From the NCBI GenBank assembly GCA_018333655.1, contig JAGXTJ010000009.1:1-32760 (forward strand): DNA of 32,760 nt, given 5' to 3'. The DNA is from Bacillota bacterium. GTDB taxonomy: Bacteria; Bacillota; UBA994. The notes beneath the pieces were generated by a model. The model had not been told where the DNA came from, did no database searches, and saw only the letters and a list, made by a program, of their open reading frames with translations. Within the stretch, counting starts at the first letter, position 1. Each line of letters opens with the position of its first letter. Positions 7,943 to 16,067 of this stretch are shown here, in pieces. The position numbers and the translations under genes were made by a program.

Positions 7943-8866
7943 TTAACTTTGGTGGGCTAGTCCACGCAGCTCCGCGATATTTCTTACGCCTTGCTTTTCG
8001 GCATATAGTTTAAGCCCCCGGTGAATCTCAGGGATGATTATGGGGTTGACGAAGCTTGCCGTGCCTATGGCTACGGCTGCTGCCCCTGCCAGTATAAACT
8101 CCGCCGCGTCCTGCCAGCTGCTGATGCCGCCCATACCTACTATAGGGATTTTCACTGCCTTGAATACTTGCCAAACCATGCGTAGGGCGACAGGCTTGAT
8201 GGCAGGGCCGGAGAGCCCACCCATGATGTTGCCCAGTACGGGGCGCTGTTTGTCTACGTCGATGGCCATGCCGAGGAGGGTATTGATGAGCGAGACGGCG
8301 TCCGCGCCTTCTGCCTCTACCGACTTAGCAATGGCGGCGATGTCAGTGACGTTAGGAGAGAGCTTGACTATAAGCGGGAGTGTGCTGTGTTCTCGCACCA
8401 CCCGGGTAGCGGCCGCCGCAGATTCACAGTTAGCGCCGAAGGCCATACCGCCCTGTTTGACATTAGGGCAAGATATATTGACCTCGAGCGCGCTAACTCC
8501 GGCTACTTCGTTCAAGCGTGCCGCCAGCGCTCCATATTCCTCTAGGGTATTGCCGGAGATATTGACTATCACCGGTATTTTTTGTTGCCGCAAGAAAGGC
8601 ATTTCCCCGGAAATAAAATCTTCGACCCCTGGGTTCTCAAGGCCAATGGAGTTAATGAGACCGGCGGGACTTTCGACTAAGCGCGTGCCTAGGTTCCCCC
8701 TCCTCGGTGCGAGGGTGATACCCTTGACAACGATCGCTCCTAGGTGGTTGAGATCAAATAGGCGACCAAATTCCTGGCTGTACCCACAGGTGCCGGAGGC
8801 CGTAAGGAGGGGGCTTTGCAGGGACAGGGAGGCTATTTTTGTCTGCATAAGACTTTGCGATGCCAC
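7943..8866 (-). CDS. pyrD: Dihydroorotate dehydrogenase B, catalytic subunit
   Basis: A class 1B FMN enzyme oxidising dihydroorotate to orotate. The chosen start is GTG 8866, behind a perfect AGGAGGTGA eight bases upstream; its G also forms the last base of the pyrK stop (TAGTG). This gives 307 residues, the usual family length, whereas the longest ORF would add 37 unsupported residues. Motifs are the N-terminal SPLLTASGTCGY, IGLENPG, VNISCPNV with the catalytic Cys at about 133 (Cys is diagnostic of class 1), and the FMN phosphate site GMGGISSWQDAAEFILAGA. The partner PyrK is encoded directly upstream, so electrons should pass to NAD+ through PyrK. Confidence 0.95.
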   Translation of the reverse strand: MASQSLMQTKIASLSLQSPLLTASGTCGYSQEFGRLFDLNHLGAIVVKGITLAPRRGNLGTRLVESPAGLINSIGLENPGVEDFISGEMPFLRQQKIPVIVNISGNTLEEYGALAARLNEVAGVSALEVNISCPNVKQGGMAFGANCESAAAATRVVREHSTLPLIVKLSPNVTDIAAIAKSVEAEGADAVSLINTLLGMAIDVDKQRPVLGNIMGGLSGPAIKPVALRMVWQVFKAVKIPIVGMGGISSWQDAAEFILAGAAAVAIGTASFVNPIIIPEIHRGLKLYAEKQGVRNIAELRGLAHQS

Positions 8867-9660
8867 TAGAGGCTCACCTCCTGTGCCGAAAACACGGGTC
8901 CATCGGTGCAGACATGCCAAAACATATCGCCTTCTGCGCGAGGACAGGTGCAGCCCAGGCAGACACCCAGCCCACAAGCCATCATGCTCTCCACGCTAAC
9001 TTGTAAGGGTAGGCAAGCCTTGACGCACATTTCCTTAACGACCGCCAGCATTGTCTGGGGCCCACAGGCGAAGGCTTGAGAAAAACTTTCTTCGCCGAGA
9101 GTGGCGGCGAGTAGCCCCGCTACTGTGCCCTGGTAGGCACCACAGCCATCTTCGCTGGCCGTCACTACCTTGACGCCAAGTTCCGCGAGCTCTCGCACTT
9201 CTGCCTGGTCCTCGGCACAACGCACCCCATACAGGCAGGTAACACTAGCCCCGCTTGCGCAGAGCTTGCTGGCGAGTGGGTACATGGGGGCAATGCCCAT
9301 GCCGCCAGCAACGAGCAGCAATTTGCCTCTGAGACCAGAAATGCTGAAACCTCGCCCGAGGGGGCCGATTGTATCTACTTTGTCGCCAACTTGGTGGTGA
9401 GAGATATGCTCTGTCCCCCGACCTACGACTTTGTAGAGGATGCTTACGGTTTGGGCTCTTGAATCAATGCGGTTCAGGCTGAAGGGTCTCCGCAGCAGTG
9501 GGTCGTGCCCGCTGCTCGGGCGGACATTGATAAATTGGCCTGGCATCGCGTCAAGAGCTATTTGCGGCGAGTAGAGAGTGAGTCGCCTGACTTCTTTGGC
9601 CACTACTTGGTGTTCTACAACGGGGGCCTGCACAAGGTGCGGAGTCGTTACCAAGCGCAT
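8866..9660 (-). CDS. pyrK: Dihydroorotate dehydrogenase B, electron-transfer subunit
   Basis: A 264-residue FAD/[2Fe-2S] protein that carries electrons from PyrD to NAD+. The FAD motif RRPFSLN is near residue 58, the nucleotide-binding GKLLLVAGGMGIAPM follows, and the C-terminal Cys set in MACGLGVCLGCTC...HVC supplies the four [2Fe-2S] ligands. The start at ATG 9660 has GGGAGG about six bases upstream and overlaps the pyrF end by 13 bases. The stop shares one base with the pyrD start, so PyrK and PyrD are probably made in equal amounts. Confidence 0.95.
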   Translation of the reverse strand: MRLVTTPHLVQAPVVEHQVVAKEVRRLTLYSPQIALDAMPGQFINVRPSSGHDPLLRRPFSLNRIDSRAQTVSILYKVVGRGTEHISHHQVGDKVDTIGPLGRGFSISGLRGKLLLVAGGMGIAPMYPLASKLCASGASVTCLYGVRCAEDQAEVRELAELGVKVVTASEDGCGAYQGTVAGLLAATLGEESFSQAFACGPQTMLAVVKEMCVKACLPLQVSVESMMACGLGVCLGCTCPRAEGDMFWHVCTDGPVFSAQEVSL

Positions 9661-10586
9661 TTTTCTGCCTCCCTTAGTGCTTTATTGATGCTCTGCGTTG
9701 CTTCGAGGGCGGCGCTGCGGGCGGCCATCTTGTAATCTCCGCCGCGCTTGGTAAAGGCATATATTATATCCCGCGCTGAGTTGACAACGGCCCCGTAGCC
9801 ATCATTATTAAAGCACGTCACCACATCTTGGGGTTTCGCGCCCTGCGCACCAAAGCCGGGCACCAGGAAGTAGGCATGGGGCATAATTTTCCGGAGTTTT
9901 GCGGCCTCCGCGGGATAGGTTGCGCCAACAACTGCCCCGACCGCCGAGTAACCATCACTGTCGAGGCTGGAGAGCCCCCATTCATGGCAGAGGCGTCCCA
10001 CAACCTCAAAGACTTTTTCGCCGCCACAGTCGAGGTTTTGTATCTCTGTCCCCGAAGGGTTACTTGTTTTGACCAGGACAAAGATGCCCTTCTTGTAGTT
10101 CTGGCAACGCTCCACCAAGGGGGTGATGCCGTCACTGCCGAGATAGGGGTTGACGGTCAGGCTGTCTGAGGGAAAGGCGGGGTAGGAGGAGTCGCCTAGG
10201 GCCGTCTCCCCGAGGTAGGCGTCGGCATAGCCTGCTACCGAAGAGCCGATGTCGTTGCGCTTGCCGTCCGTGATCACAAGTAGGGAGTGTTCTCGGGCAT
10301 AGTTAAGAGTAGCAGCAAAGGCGGCTAGGCCGGGGAGTCCTAAGCATTCATAGAAGGCCAGTTGTGGTTTGACGGCGACGACAAGGTCATGCAGGGAGTC
10401 GATTAGTCCTTTGTTAAATTCTAGAACGGCCTCTGCGGCAGCCTCGAGTGTCAAACCCTTGTCTGTGCGATATTGGTTTAGTAGTGTTGGCGGCAGTTCG
10501 TTTACGCGTGGGTCTAATCCTACAACCAATGCGCTTTTCTTGGCGTACAGAGCTGAAGTTAGGCGGCGTGAGAAGGGCTCACTCAT
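9648..10586 (-). CDS. pyrF: Orotidine 5'-phosphate decarboxylase (type 2)
   Basis: Decarboxylates OMP to UMP, the last step of the pathway. The protein begins MSEPFSRRL, then LVVGLDPRV, and carries the catalytic DGKRNDIG motif (the Asp/Lys/Asp triad of ODCases) and the late motif LVPGFGAQGAKPQDV. At 312 residues it fits subfamily 2, which is longer than the E. coli type. I place the start at ATG 10586, which overlaps the pyrC stop; an in-frame ATG four codons upstream (10598) is equally possible because neither has a strong ribosome-binding site, which suggests coupling to pyrC translation. Confidence 0.93.
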   Translation of the reverse strand: MSEPFSRRLTSALYAKKSALVVGLDPRVNELPPTLLNQYRTDKGLTLEAAAEAVLEFNKGLIDSLHDLVVAVKPQLAFYECLGLPGLAAFAATLNYAREHSLLVITDGKRNDIGSSVAGYADAYLGETALGDSSYPAFPSDSLTVNPYLGSDGITPLVERCQNYKKGIFVLVKTSNPSGTEIQNLDCGGEKVFEVVGRLCHEWGLSSLDSDGYSAVGAVVGATYPAEAAKLRKIMPHAYFLVPGFGAQGAKPQDVVTCFNNDGYGAVVNSARDIIYAFTKRGGDYKMAARSAALEATQSINKALREAEKCAW

Positions 10587-11898
10587 AGACAACACCATCT
10601 TTCATAACAATTTTTCCGTTCACCATTGTCAACACGGGCCAGCCACACAGTGTGCGTCCGGCAAAGGGTGTGTTCTTGCCTAACGAGTAAAAGCGGGCGG
10701 GGTCTACAGTCTGCACTAATGTTGTGTCTATGAGTGTAAAGTCTGCCAGGCCGCCGATGATTATTTCTCCCCGTGGTAGACCGAGAATGTGCGCGGGGTT
10801 CGTCGACATAAGTAAGATTAGCTCGGCCAGGCTTAGTAGGCCAGAAGCAACAAGCTCGCTAATCATTAGGGGTAGTGCCGTCTCTAGTCCGACAATGCCG
10901 AAGGGCGCTTCTGTGTAGGGGAGGGCCTTTTCGTCGTGGTGATGTGGCGCGTGGTCAGTAGCGATGCAATCGATGACCTTGTCTTTGAGCGCCATTTTTA
11001 GCGCCGCGATATCTTCTGCCGTGCGCAAGGGAGGGTTCATCTTCGTGTTGGCGTCATGAAACTCCACAGAGTCATGGGTAAGGAGCAAATGGTGAGGCGT
11101 AACCTCGCAGGTGATGGGTACTCCCATGGCCTTCGCTTCGCGTATGAGTTCGATGCTACCACTTGTGCTGACGTGGGCGATGTGCAGTCTGCTAGACGAT
11201 TTCGCGGCGAGTTGCAGATCTCGTTTTACCATTTCTTCTTCCGCCCTAGCCGGAATTCCGGGCAGGGAAAGGGTTGCCGACCGCGAACCATGGTGCATAA
11301 CGCCCCCTCTCGCTAGCTCCTTGTCCTCGCAATGGGCGATTAGCGGTGCCTGGTGCACATGGCTGTGCTTTAGTGCCCGCGCAAAGAGCAGGGCATCGCT
11401 TACAGGTTCTCCGTCGTCAGAAAAGGCAACGGCACCTGCTGCTCTAAGAGCCACAGCGTCGGTCAAGGCCCTGCCTTGCTGTCTTAGAGTCACAGCGGCG
11501 ATAGGGTAGCAACGTACTGGAGCGCAAGCGGCCTTTTCTTTAAAGTACGCCAAGGTCGCGACGCTATCGATAGTGGGTAGAGTGTTAGGCATAGCACATA
11601 CAGCGGTGTATCCCCCAGCCGCCGCCGCGCGGCAACCGGTCAAAATCGTCTCTTTGTGCTCCCGCCCTGGCTCACGCAAATGCACATGGATGTCTACTAG
11701 TCCGGGCACAAGTACTCGGCCAGAGGCTTCAATGATGGTGCCGGATTCAAACTCAATTGTTGTGCCAGTGCCACAACAATCTGTGGACAAGTTGTAGCCT
11801 ATGGCTGCGACATGTGCTCCCTCGATAAGTATGTCGGCGAAAATATCTACTTGGTTGGCTGGGTCAAGTAGCCTAGCTCCCCGTATGAGTATTGGCAT
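10579..11898 (-). CDS. pyrC: Dihydroorotase
   Basis: A 439-residue class I dihydroorotase that cyclises carbamoyl aspartate. Zinc motif DIHVHLREPG is near residue 60, followed by LIAHCED, IAHVSTSGS and the C-terminal catalytic IATDHAPHH. The start at ATG 11898 follows AGGGGTGA. A longer ORF reaching 12033 reads through the PyrR-type leader and terminator hairpin and is rejected. It is the first gene of the minus-strand pyr operon, and its leader holds a full attenuator (11930-12021). Confidence 0.95.
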   Translation of the reverse strand: MPILIRGARLLDPANQVDIFADILIEGAHVAAIGYNLSTDCCGTGTTIEFESGTIIEASGRVLVPGLVDIHVHLREPGREHKETILTGCRAAAAGGYTAVCAMPNTLPTIDSVATLAYFKEKAACAPVRCYPIAAVTLRQQGRALTDAVALRAAGAVAFSDDGEPVSDALLFARALKHSHVHQAPLIAHCEDKELARGGVMHHGSRSATLSLPGIPARAEEEMVKRDLQLAAKSSSRLHIAHVSTSGSIELIREAKAMGVPITCEVTPHHLLLTHDSVEFHDANTKMNPPLRTAEDIAALKMALKDKVIDCIATDHAPHHHDEKALPYTEAPFGIVGLETALPLMISELVASGLLSLAELILLMSTNPAHILGLPRGEIIIGGLADFTLIDTTLVQTVDPARFYSLGKNTPFAGRTLCGWPVLTMVNGKIVMKDGVVYE

Positions 11899-11929
11899 GG
11901 CATCACCCCTTTGACATAATATCCCCAAC

Positions 11930-11959
11930 AAAAAAGCTTTCCTGCCGACGCAGGAAAGC
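11930..11959 (-). terminator. pyrC leader intrinsic terminator (attenuator)
   Basis: On the minus strand, a perfect 10-bp stem GCTTTCCTGC / GCAGGAAAGC with a four-base loop is followed directly by six T. It lies between the pyrC promoter and the pyrC start, so it can only act as a conditional terminator of the leader. Its 5' arm is complementary over 9 bases to the 3' arm of the upstream PyrR hairpin (plus positions 11993-12001), so an antiterminator can replace it. Confidence 0.88.
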
Positions 11960-11991
11960 CAAGTTAGCCCTAAGGGTACTATCGGGCGCTT

Positions 11992-12021
11992 CCTTTCCTG
12001 CCTCTCGGGCAAAATTAAAGG
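11992..12021 (-). promoter_or_regulatory. PyrR-binding RNA hairpin (anti-antiterminator) of the pyrC operon
   Basis: The minus-strand RNA contains CCCGAGAGGC (12000-12009), which matches the core CCNGNGAGGY of the known PyrR-binding loop; the flanking consensus bases do not match. An upper stem TGCC/GGCA and a lower stem CCTTT/AAAGG enclose a purine-rich internal bulge, as in Bacillus pyr leaders. When PyrR-UMP holds this hairpin, its 3' arm cannot form the antiterminator and the downstream terminator folds. Confidence 0.82.
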
Positions 12022-12037
12022 AACCATATTCATAAGA

Positions 12038-12066
12038 ACACTACCTTATCCTTGGGTGCTTGTCAA
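12038..12066 (-). promoter_or_regulatory. Promoter of pyrCFKDE
   Basis: On the minus strand there is a perfect -35 TTGACA (plus 12061-12066), a 17-base spacer and a weak -10 TAGTGT (12038-12043). The predicted transcript start near 12031 leaves about 130 bases of leader carrying the PyrR hairpin and terminator. The position just downstream of the surface-protein stop supports an independent transcription unit. Confidence 0.65.
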
Positions 12067-12085
12067 CAGAAAAACTTGCTTCCTC

Positions 12086-13267
12086 TTAGCGGCGGTTGTG
12101 CAAAATGAGGCGCAAAGTGTACCAGCCCGAGCCATAGAAGTACTCGGTGGGGTCAAAAAGGCGGTCCCTCACCAAGATTTCGCGCAGCCATCCATGGGTC
12201 CAGTCCACAGTGACTTCGATAGTCCGAAACGCATAACGGTCATCAGCGGCGTGAAACACAAGGCGGTAGCGACTTGTGCCGGGGTGAACTGGCGTTAGAC
12301 TTTCGAGGCGAGAGATGGAGTTGCGGACTTCGCCTAGCACCGCGAAGTCAGTCAAGTTAAACAAGGGGTGCTGCTGTACTTGTGGCGCCAACAATCGCAT
12401 GGGTGCGTCAGTGCCTACCCCCGTGTCTAGCCTGCCAGTACTTCGGTCGCCGCTCCACTGGAAGTAAGTGATGTCGCTGGTCTTGTGTTCCCCCAGAGTG
12501 ATTTGCCAAGGATAGTCAAAGGTAAGCTTTCTCCACCAAAAATTGCCTGGAACTGCGCCAAACGGTGGAGTAGTGAAATTCTCAATTTGCCCCGTTATTG
12601 CCAGGGAGTCCTCGTGCTGGGGCATAGTGAGCTGCGCGGTAAAACCTAGCCTTCTGCTGTTGGCGGCATTGTTCAGCATGGTAATTATCGACTCAAGTTC
12701 GCTCTCGGCGAAGTTGCCGGCTTCAATGCTTAGCCCGCGCTCGGGGGACCGGTGTACTTGCCAACGGAGTTCCTGAGTAACCGCGTTAGTTAATGGCAGG
12801 TAGGTCACCCCGCGAAAGATAAGCCAAGGCAGGCCGGTCTCTGGTGGCATGACGCGGCGTCCATTCATAGTGATGGTTTGCCTCTTAATGGTAGCCCTAA
12901 ATGTGGCTGCTGTATCGTTAAAGTGAGCATCGGGCGGGTCTAGGGGTGCAAACCTACCCCTCGTCACGATGGTAAGACCTTCTTCGGCAGTCCATGTGGT
13001 TTCTAGGCCCATGAAGCGACTCAAGTTCCAAGTGAGAGGGAAGTAGGTAGTGTTGCCGTACTCAAGCAAGGGGTATTGGTTGTTTATCTGGTTAAAGAGT
13101 ACGCCCTGCAGCCATACAGGTTGGGCAAGTAGCTTAACGTCGACCATTACTTGCCTAGTAGCCATGGCAGGCGGCATAAAGAGTGTGCTTACACCAAGTG
13201 CCAGCACCAAGTATAGGAAAACGACTCGTCTGACTATCCGCCAAGGGGACGTATGAGAGCGAGACAT
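12086..13267 (-). CDS. Secreted stalk-domain (copper amine oxidase N-like) protein
   Basis: A 393-residue protein. Residues 1-37 form a signal peptide: basic MSRSHTSPWRIVRR, hydrophobic VVFLYLVLALGVSTLFM, then an AMA-type cleavage site. The mature part starts with a repeat unit of the stalk/copper-amine-oxidase N-domain type (DVKLLAQPVWLQGVLFNQ...YPLLEYGNTTYFPLTWNLSRFMGLETTW), with a second partial copy near RRVMPPETGLPWLIFRGVTYLPLTNAV. The C-terminal 180 residues are Trp- and Phe-rich and I do not recognise them. Such domains occur in many exported proteins of Clostridia, with no catalytic copper site implied. The start at ATG 13267 has GAGGAGG. It stands alone between two pyr units, is transcribed toward pyrC, and no clear terminator follows it. 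Confidence 0.8.
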   Translation of the reverse strand: MSRSHTSPWRIVRRVVFLYLVLALGVSTLFMPPAMATRQVMVDVKLLAQPVWLQGVLFNQINNQYPLLEYGNTTYFPLTWNLSRFMGLETTWTAEEGLTIVTRGRFAPLDPPDAHFNDTAATFRATIKRQTITMNGRRVMPPETGLPWLIFRGVTYLPLTNAVTQELRWQVHRSPERGLSIEAGNFAESELESIITMLNNAANSRRLGFTAQLTMPQHEDSLAITGQIENFTTPPFGAVPGNFWWRKLTFDYPWQITLGEHKTSDITYFQWSGDRSTGRLDTGVGTDAPMRLLAPQVQQHPLFNLTDFAVLGEVRNSISRLESLTPVHPGTSRYRLVFHAADDRYAFRTIEVTVDWTHGWLREILVRDRLFDPTEYFYGSGWYTLRLILHNRR

Positions 13268-13417
13268 GTTACAACCTCCTCTAGTTTGATTAATGTTGCT
13301 AGTGCTATCAGATAATTAGACAAGCCACAAGGAAACTCCTGCAAGTAATCCTAGGTGAAGAGGGAAGTGATATGATAAAATAGGAAAGTTGATATAGTTA
13401 GATTGCGAGGCAAGGCA

Positions 13418-14944
13418 GTGGAGAATAAGAATTCCGTTTTCAAAGTGGCACTCATTCTCAGTGTGGTGTCGATTCTGAGCCGACCCCTTGGTTTTATTCG
13501 CGAGCAAGTCATTGCCTGGCGCTTTGGCGCCGGCGCAACTGTCGATGCCTATGTCGCCGCCCTTTTTATCCCCCAACTACTAGCAGGTATTATCGGGGGT
13601 ATACTGCCCACGGCCTTTCTGCCTGTGTACAGTGAGGACCGTGATACGCCAGAAGGAAGGAGCCTCGTGGCCACCACAGCGGGAGCAATTGCCCTGCTTG
13701 GCATCGCCGGTAGTGTGCTGGCACAAATATTTGCGCCACTCTTGGTGAGGGTTCTCGTGGGCAGCTTTTCGGCGGAACAACAGGCTGTGACTGCTTCACT
13801 CTTGCAAGTTCTCTCTTTTGGTACCTTTTTGATGAGTTTATCGGCTTTCTTAACCATATTGTTTAACAGCCATCAACAATTCTTCTTGCCAGCCTTAATT
13901 CCGGTTCTGCAAAACGTCATCATTATCGCGGGCTTGTTGCTACTTGGGACTTGGGGTATAGAGGGGCTGGCATGGTCCACATTGGTCTCCATGGGTGTGA
14001 CGGCGGTGCTGCTCTTCATGTTAGCGCTCTATCGTGGGTTTCCGGTCCTAGCCGTGCCGAAGTTTTGGAATCCAAAATTCATTAAAGTGCTCAAGCTTTC
14101 GGCGCCCATCTTTGTGAGCAGTCTCTTCGGGCAGGTGTACATGGTGGTTGATCGCCGCCTCGCCTCCGGGCTCGATGTGGGCAGCATCGCCGCCCTGAAC
14201 TTTGCGAATCGCCTTGTTCAATTGCCGGTTTCTATTTTTGTGGCCGCGCTGGCGACCGCGGCTTATCCCACCTTGGCCGCCCTGGCCTCGCGTGGTGATA
14301 AAAAAGGTTTTGCCTCGACCACAATTAGCAGCCTGCGGGGCTTGGTAGTGCTTCTGGTGCCAGCGACGGTAGGTCTATGGGTATTGCGTTACCCGATAGT
14401 GCGTTTGGCTTTTGAACGAGGCTCGTTTGATGCCGCTGCGACAGAGAAGACCGCCTATGCGCTGGGTTTTTATGCCTTAGGCTTGCTCGGACTGGCTACG
14501 GCACAGGTCCTAACTCGCGCTTTTTTTTCCCTGCATGATACTCTGACGCCCGTGAAAATAGGCATTGCTACCTCCTTGCTGAACACAGCCCTGGCCTTAC
14601 TCTTGGTCTACCCTTTGGCCCACGGAGGGCTAGCGTTAGCTAATTCTCTCGGAACTTCTGTTAGCTCGCTATGGCTATTTTATGCGCTGCGCAAAAAACT
14701 AGGACCTGTGCCGATGGGCATGCTGCCTCTGCTCCTAAAAGTGGGTGGGGCTTCACTAGTAATGGGTGTTACAAGCGCTGTGGTCATGGCCTTTACTGCC
14801 GGATATGGACAAATTATCTCGCTTGGAGCGGCTGTGTCGCTGGGGCTACTGGTCTATGGCCTCTCATTGCTACTGGCTGGGGTAGATGAGGTGGCCTTGG
14901 TACTAAAGAAGCTGCAAAATAGGTTTGGCAAAAAATTACGTTGA
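13418..14944 (+). CDS. murJ: Lipid II flippase MurJ-like (MviN family)
   Basis: A 508-residue polytopic membrane protein with about 14 hydrophobic segments. The N-terminal signature SVVSILSRPLGFIREQVIAWRFGAG followed by TVDAYVAALFIPQLLAGIIGGILPTAFLPVYSE is diagnostic of the MurJ/MviN branch of the MOP superfamily, and later motifs (QLPVSIFVAALATAAYPTLA, RAFFSLHDTLTPVKIG) agree. It should flip lipid-linked peptidoglycan precursor across the membrane. GTG 13418 has GAGGCAAGG six bases upstream; a TTG five codons earlier lacks one. The TGA stop at 14942-14944 overlaps the -35 box of the pyrB promoter. Confidence 0.88.
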   Translation: MENKNSVFKVALILSVVSILSRPLGFIREQVIAWRFGAGATVDAYVAALFIPQLLAGIIGGILPTAFLPVYSEDRDTPEGRSLVATTAGAIALLGIAGSVLAQIFAPLLVRVLVGSFSAEQQAVTASLLQVLSFGTFLMSLSAFLTILFNSHQQFFLPALIPVLQNVIIIAGLLLLGTWGIEGLAWSTLVSMGVTAVLLFMLALYRGFPVLAVPKFWNPKFIKVLKLSAPIFVSSLFGQVYMVVDRRLASGLDVGSIAALNFANRLVQLPVSIFVAALATAAYPTLAALASRGDKKGFASTTISSLRGLVVLLVPATVGLWVLRYPIVRLAFERGSFDAAATEKTAYALGFYALGLLGLATAQVLTRAFFSLHDTLTPVKIGIATSLLNTALALLLVYPLAHGGLALANSLGTSVSSLWLFYALRKKLGPVPMGMLPLLLKVGGASLVMGVTSAVVMAFTAGYGQIISLGAAVSLGLLVYGLSLLLAGVDEVALVLKKLQNRFGKKLR

Positions 14945-14969
14945 CATAGAACAAAGAGAACGATAGCAT
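14941..14969 (+). promoter_or_regulatory. Promoter of pyrBI
   Basis: Perfect -35 TTGACA at 14941-14946, a 17-base spacer, and -10 TAGCAT at 14964-14969. The -35 box contains the murJ stop codon, so the promoter begins inside the previous gene. About 155 bases of leader separate it from the pyrB start. Confidence 0.75.
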
Positions 14970-14980
14970 TCACGGTAGTA

Positions 14981-15033
14981 GCCTTTAATTCCGCCGTACG
15001 AGTGACGGTAAAGCCCTGTGAGGCTGGGAAGGC
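14981..15033 (+). promoter_or_regulatory. PyrR-binding RNA hairpin (anti-antiterminator) of pyrBI
   Basis: Positions 15012-15025 read AGCCCTGTGAGGCT, matching 13 of 14 positions of the PyrR loop consensus ARUCCNGNGAGGYU. The hexaloop CTGTGA sits on an AGCC/GGCT stem. The lower stem pairs GCCTT (14981-14985) with AAGGC (15029-15033). An extra small hairpin, CCGT/ACGG (14994-15008), is inserted into the 5' side, which the pyrC copy lacks. Both leaders share the 5' arm CCTTTAATT. Confidence 0.85.
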
Positions 15034-15060
15034 AAAAGTGGTCTTAACTTTTGCCTTCCC
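15026..15060 (+). promoter_or_regulatory. pyrB leader antiterminator helix
   Basis: A perfect 14-bp inverted repeat: GGGAAGGCAAAAGT at 15026-15039 pairs with 15047-15060 across a 7-base loop. It shares its 5' arm with the PyrR hairpin and its 3' arm with the terminator stem, so the three structures exclude one another. With no PyrR-UMP bound it should form and allow read-through into pyrB. Confidence 0.85.
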
Positions 15061-15079
15061 GCTGGCGGGAAGGTTTTTT
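15054..15079 (+). terminator. pyrB leader intrinsic terminator (attenuator)
   Basis: Stem CCTTCCCG / CGGGAAGG (8 bp, loop CTGG) followed by six T at 15074-15079, 52 bases before the pyrB start. It is the conditional terminator of the PyrR-type switch. Confidence 0.9.
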
Positions 15080-15131
15080 GACGCGCCTATTTTAAACTAG
15101 TTCGGAGAAGCTAGAAAAGGGGAGGTTGTTT

Positions 15132-16067
15132 ATGTTAGATTTGCTCGGACGCCACCTAGTGAGCCCTAGTGACCTGACGCTTCCAGAAATTGACTCCATC
15201 ATCACTCTAGCCCAAGACATGCAGAGGCAGAGAGGCGCTTACAGCGATATTTGCCGGGGCAAGATACTCGCCACTTTATTTTACGAGCCTAGCACGCGTA
15301 CCAAACTTAGCTTTGAGTCAGCCATGTTACGCATGGGGGGTAGTATTCTAGGTTTTAGCGATGCTAATGCCTCGGCGGTAGCTAAGGGAGAGTCGATTGC
15401 GGACACTGTTCGCGTTATGGATGCGTATGCTGACATCTTAGTTATACGACATCCCAAGGAAGGCGCGCCGAAGCTAGCGGCGGGCTACTCGCGTGTGCCC
15501 ATAATTAACGGGGGCGACGGCGGGCATCAGCACCCGACGCAGACTCTCACTGATCTCCTGACCATACATGCTTGCAAGGGCAAGGTAGAGGGGTTAAGCG
15601 TGGCCTTCTGTGGCGATCTCAAGTATGGACGCACCGTTCATTCGCTCATTGAGACATTAGCACGCTATCCTGGCAGCAAGTTCTACCTTATCAGCCCCGA
15701 GGAGTTAGTTCTTCCCCCACGCCTTAAAGAACAATTGCTCCGAACTTCTAATTGCGAAGTGTTTGAGTGCCGGCACATGGAGGAAGCGCTACCCTATGTA
15801 GATATTCTGTACATGACACGCATACAGAAAGAGCGGTTTTTCAATGAGGCAGACTACCTAAGGCTCAAGAATAGTTATATTCTGGATGGAGCAAAGCTGT
15901 CGCAAGCTAAGAGAGAGCTGATCGTTATGCATCCTCTCCCACGCGTAAATGAGATTGCCTACGAAGTAGATAATGATCCACGGGCGGTCTACTTTGCGCA
16001 AGCAGAATGTGGCGTCTACGTCCGTATGTCTCTCATGGCACACTTACTGGGGGTGACTTGCTCATGA
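15132..16067 (+). CDS. pyrB: Aspartate carbamoyltransferase, catalytic subunit
   Basis: A 311-residue enzyme that transfers the carbamoyl group to aspartate. Carbamoyl-phosphate motif YEPSTRTKLSFESAMLRMGG at 51-70, HPTQTLTD near 133 and VMHPLPRVNEI near the C-terminus are all present. ATG 15132 has GGGGAGG six bases upstream; the TTG two codons earlier would touch the ribosome-binding site and is rejected. It overlaps pyrI by 4 bases, so the regulatory subunit is co-translated and the enzyme is probably the E. coli-like PyrB-PyrI complex. Confidence 0.95.
   Translation: MLDLLGRHLVSPSDLTLPEIDSIITLAQDMQRQRGAYSDICRGKILATLFYEPSTRTKLSFESAMLRMGGSILGFSDANASAVAKGESIADTVRVMDAYADILVIRHPKEGAPKLAAGYSRVPIINGGDGGHQHPTQTLTDLLTIHACKGKVEGLSVAFCGDLKYGRTVHSLIETLARYPGSKFYLISPEELVLPPRLKEQLLRTSNCEVFECRHMEEALPYVDILYMTRIQKERFFNEADYLRLKNSYILDGAKLSQAKRELIVMHPLPRVNEIAYEVDNDPRAVYFAQAECGVYVRMSLMAHLLGVTCS

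Noticed and set aside
8867-8977. Longer pyrD start
   Set aside because: It would lie inside pyrK; GTG 8866 has a perfect ribosome-binding site and yields the usual length.
8034-8999. Long + strand ORF (321 codons) opposite pyrD
   Set aside because: It is antisense to a firmly identified gene with all catalytic motifs, has no ribosome-binding site and no recognisable domains.
10586-12033. Longer pyrC start giving a 484-residue protein
   Set aside because: The extra 45 codons read through the PyrR hairpin and terminator; ATG 11898 has a proper ribosome-binding site.
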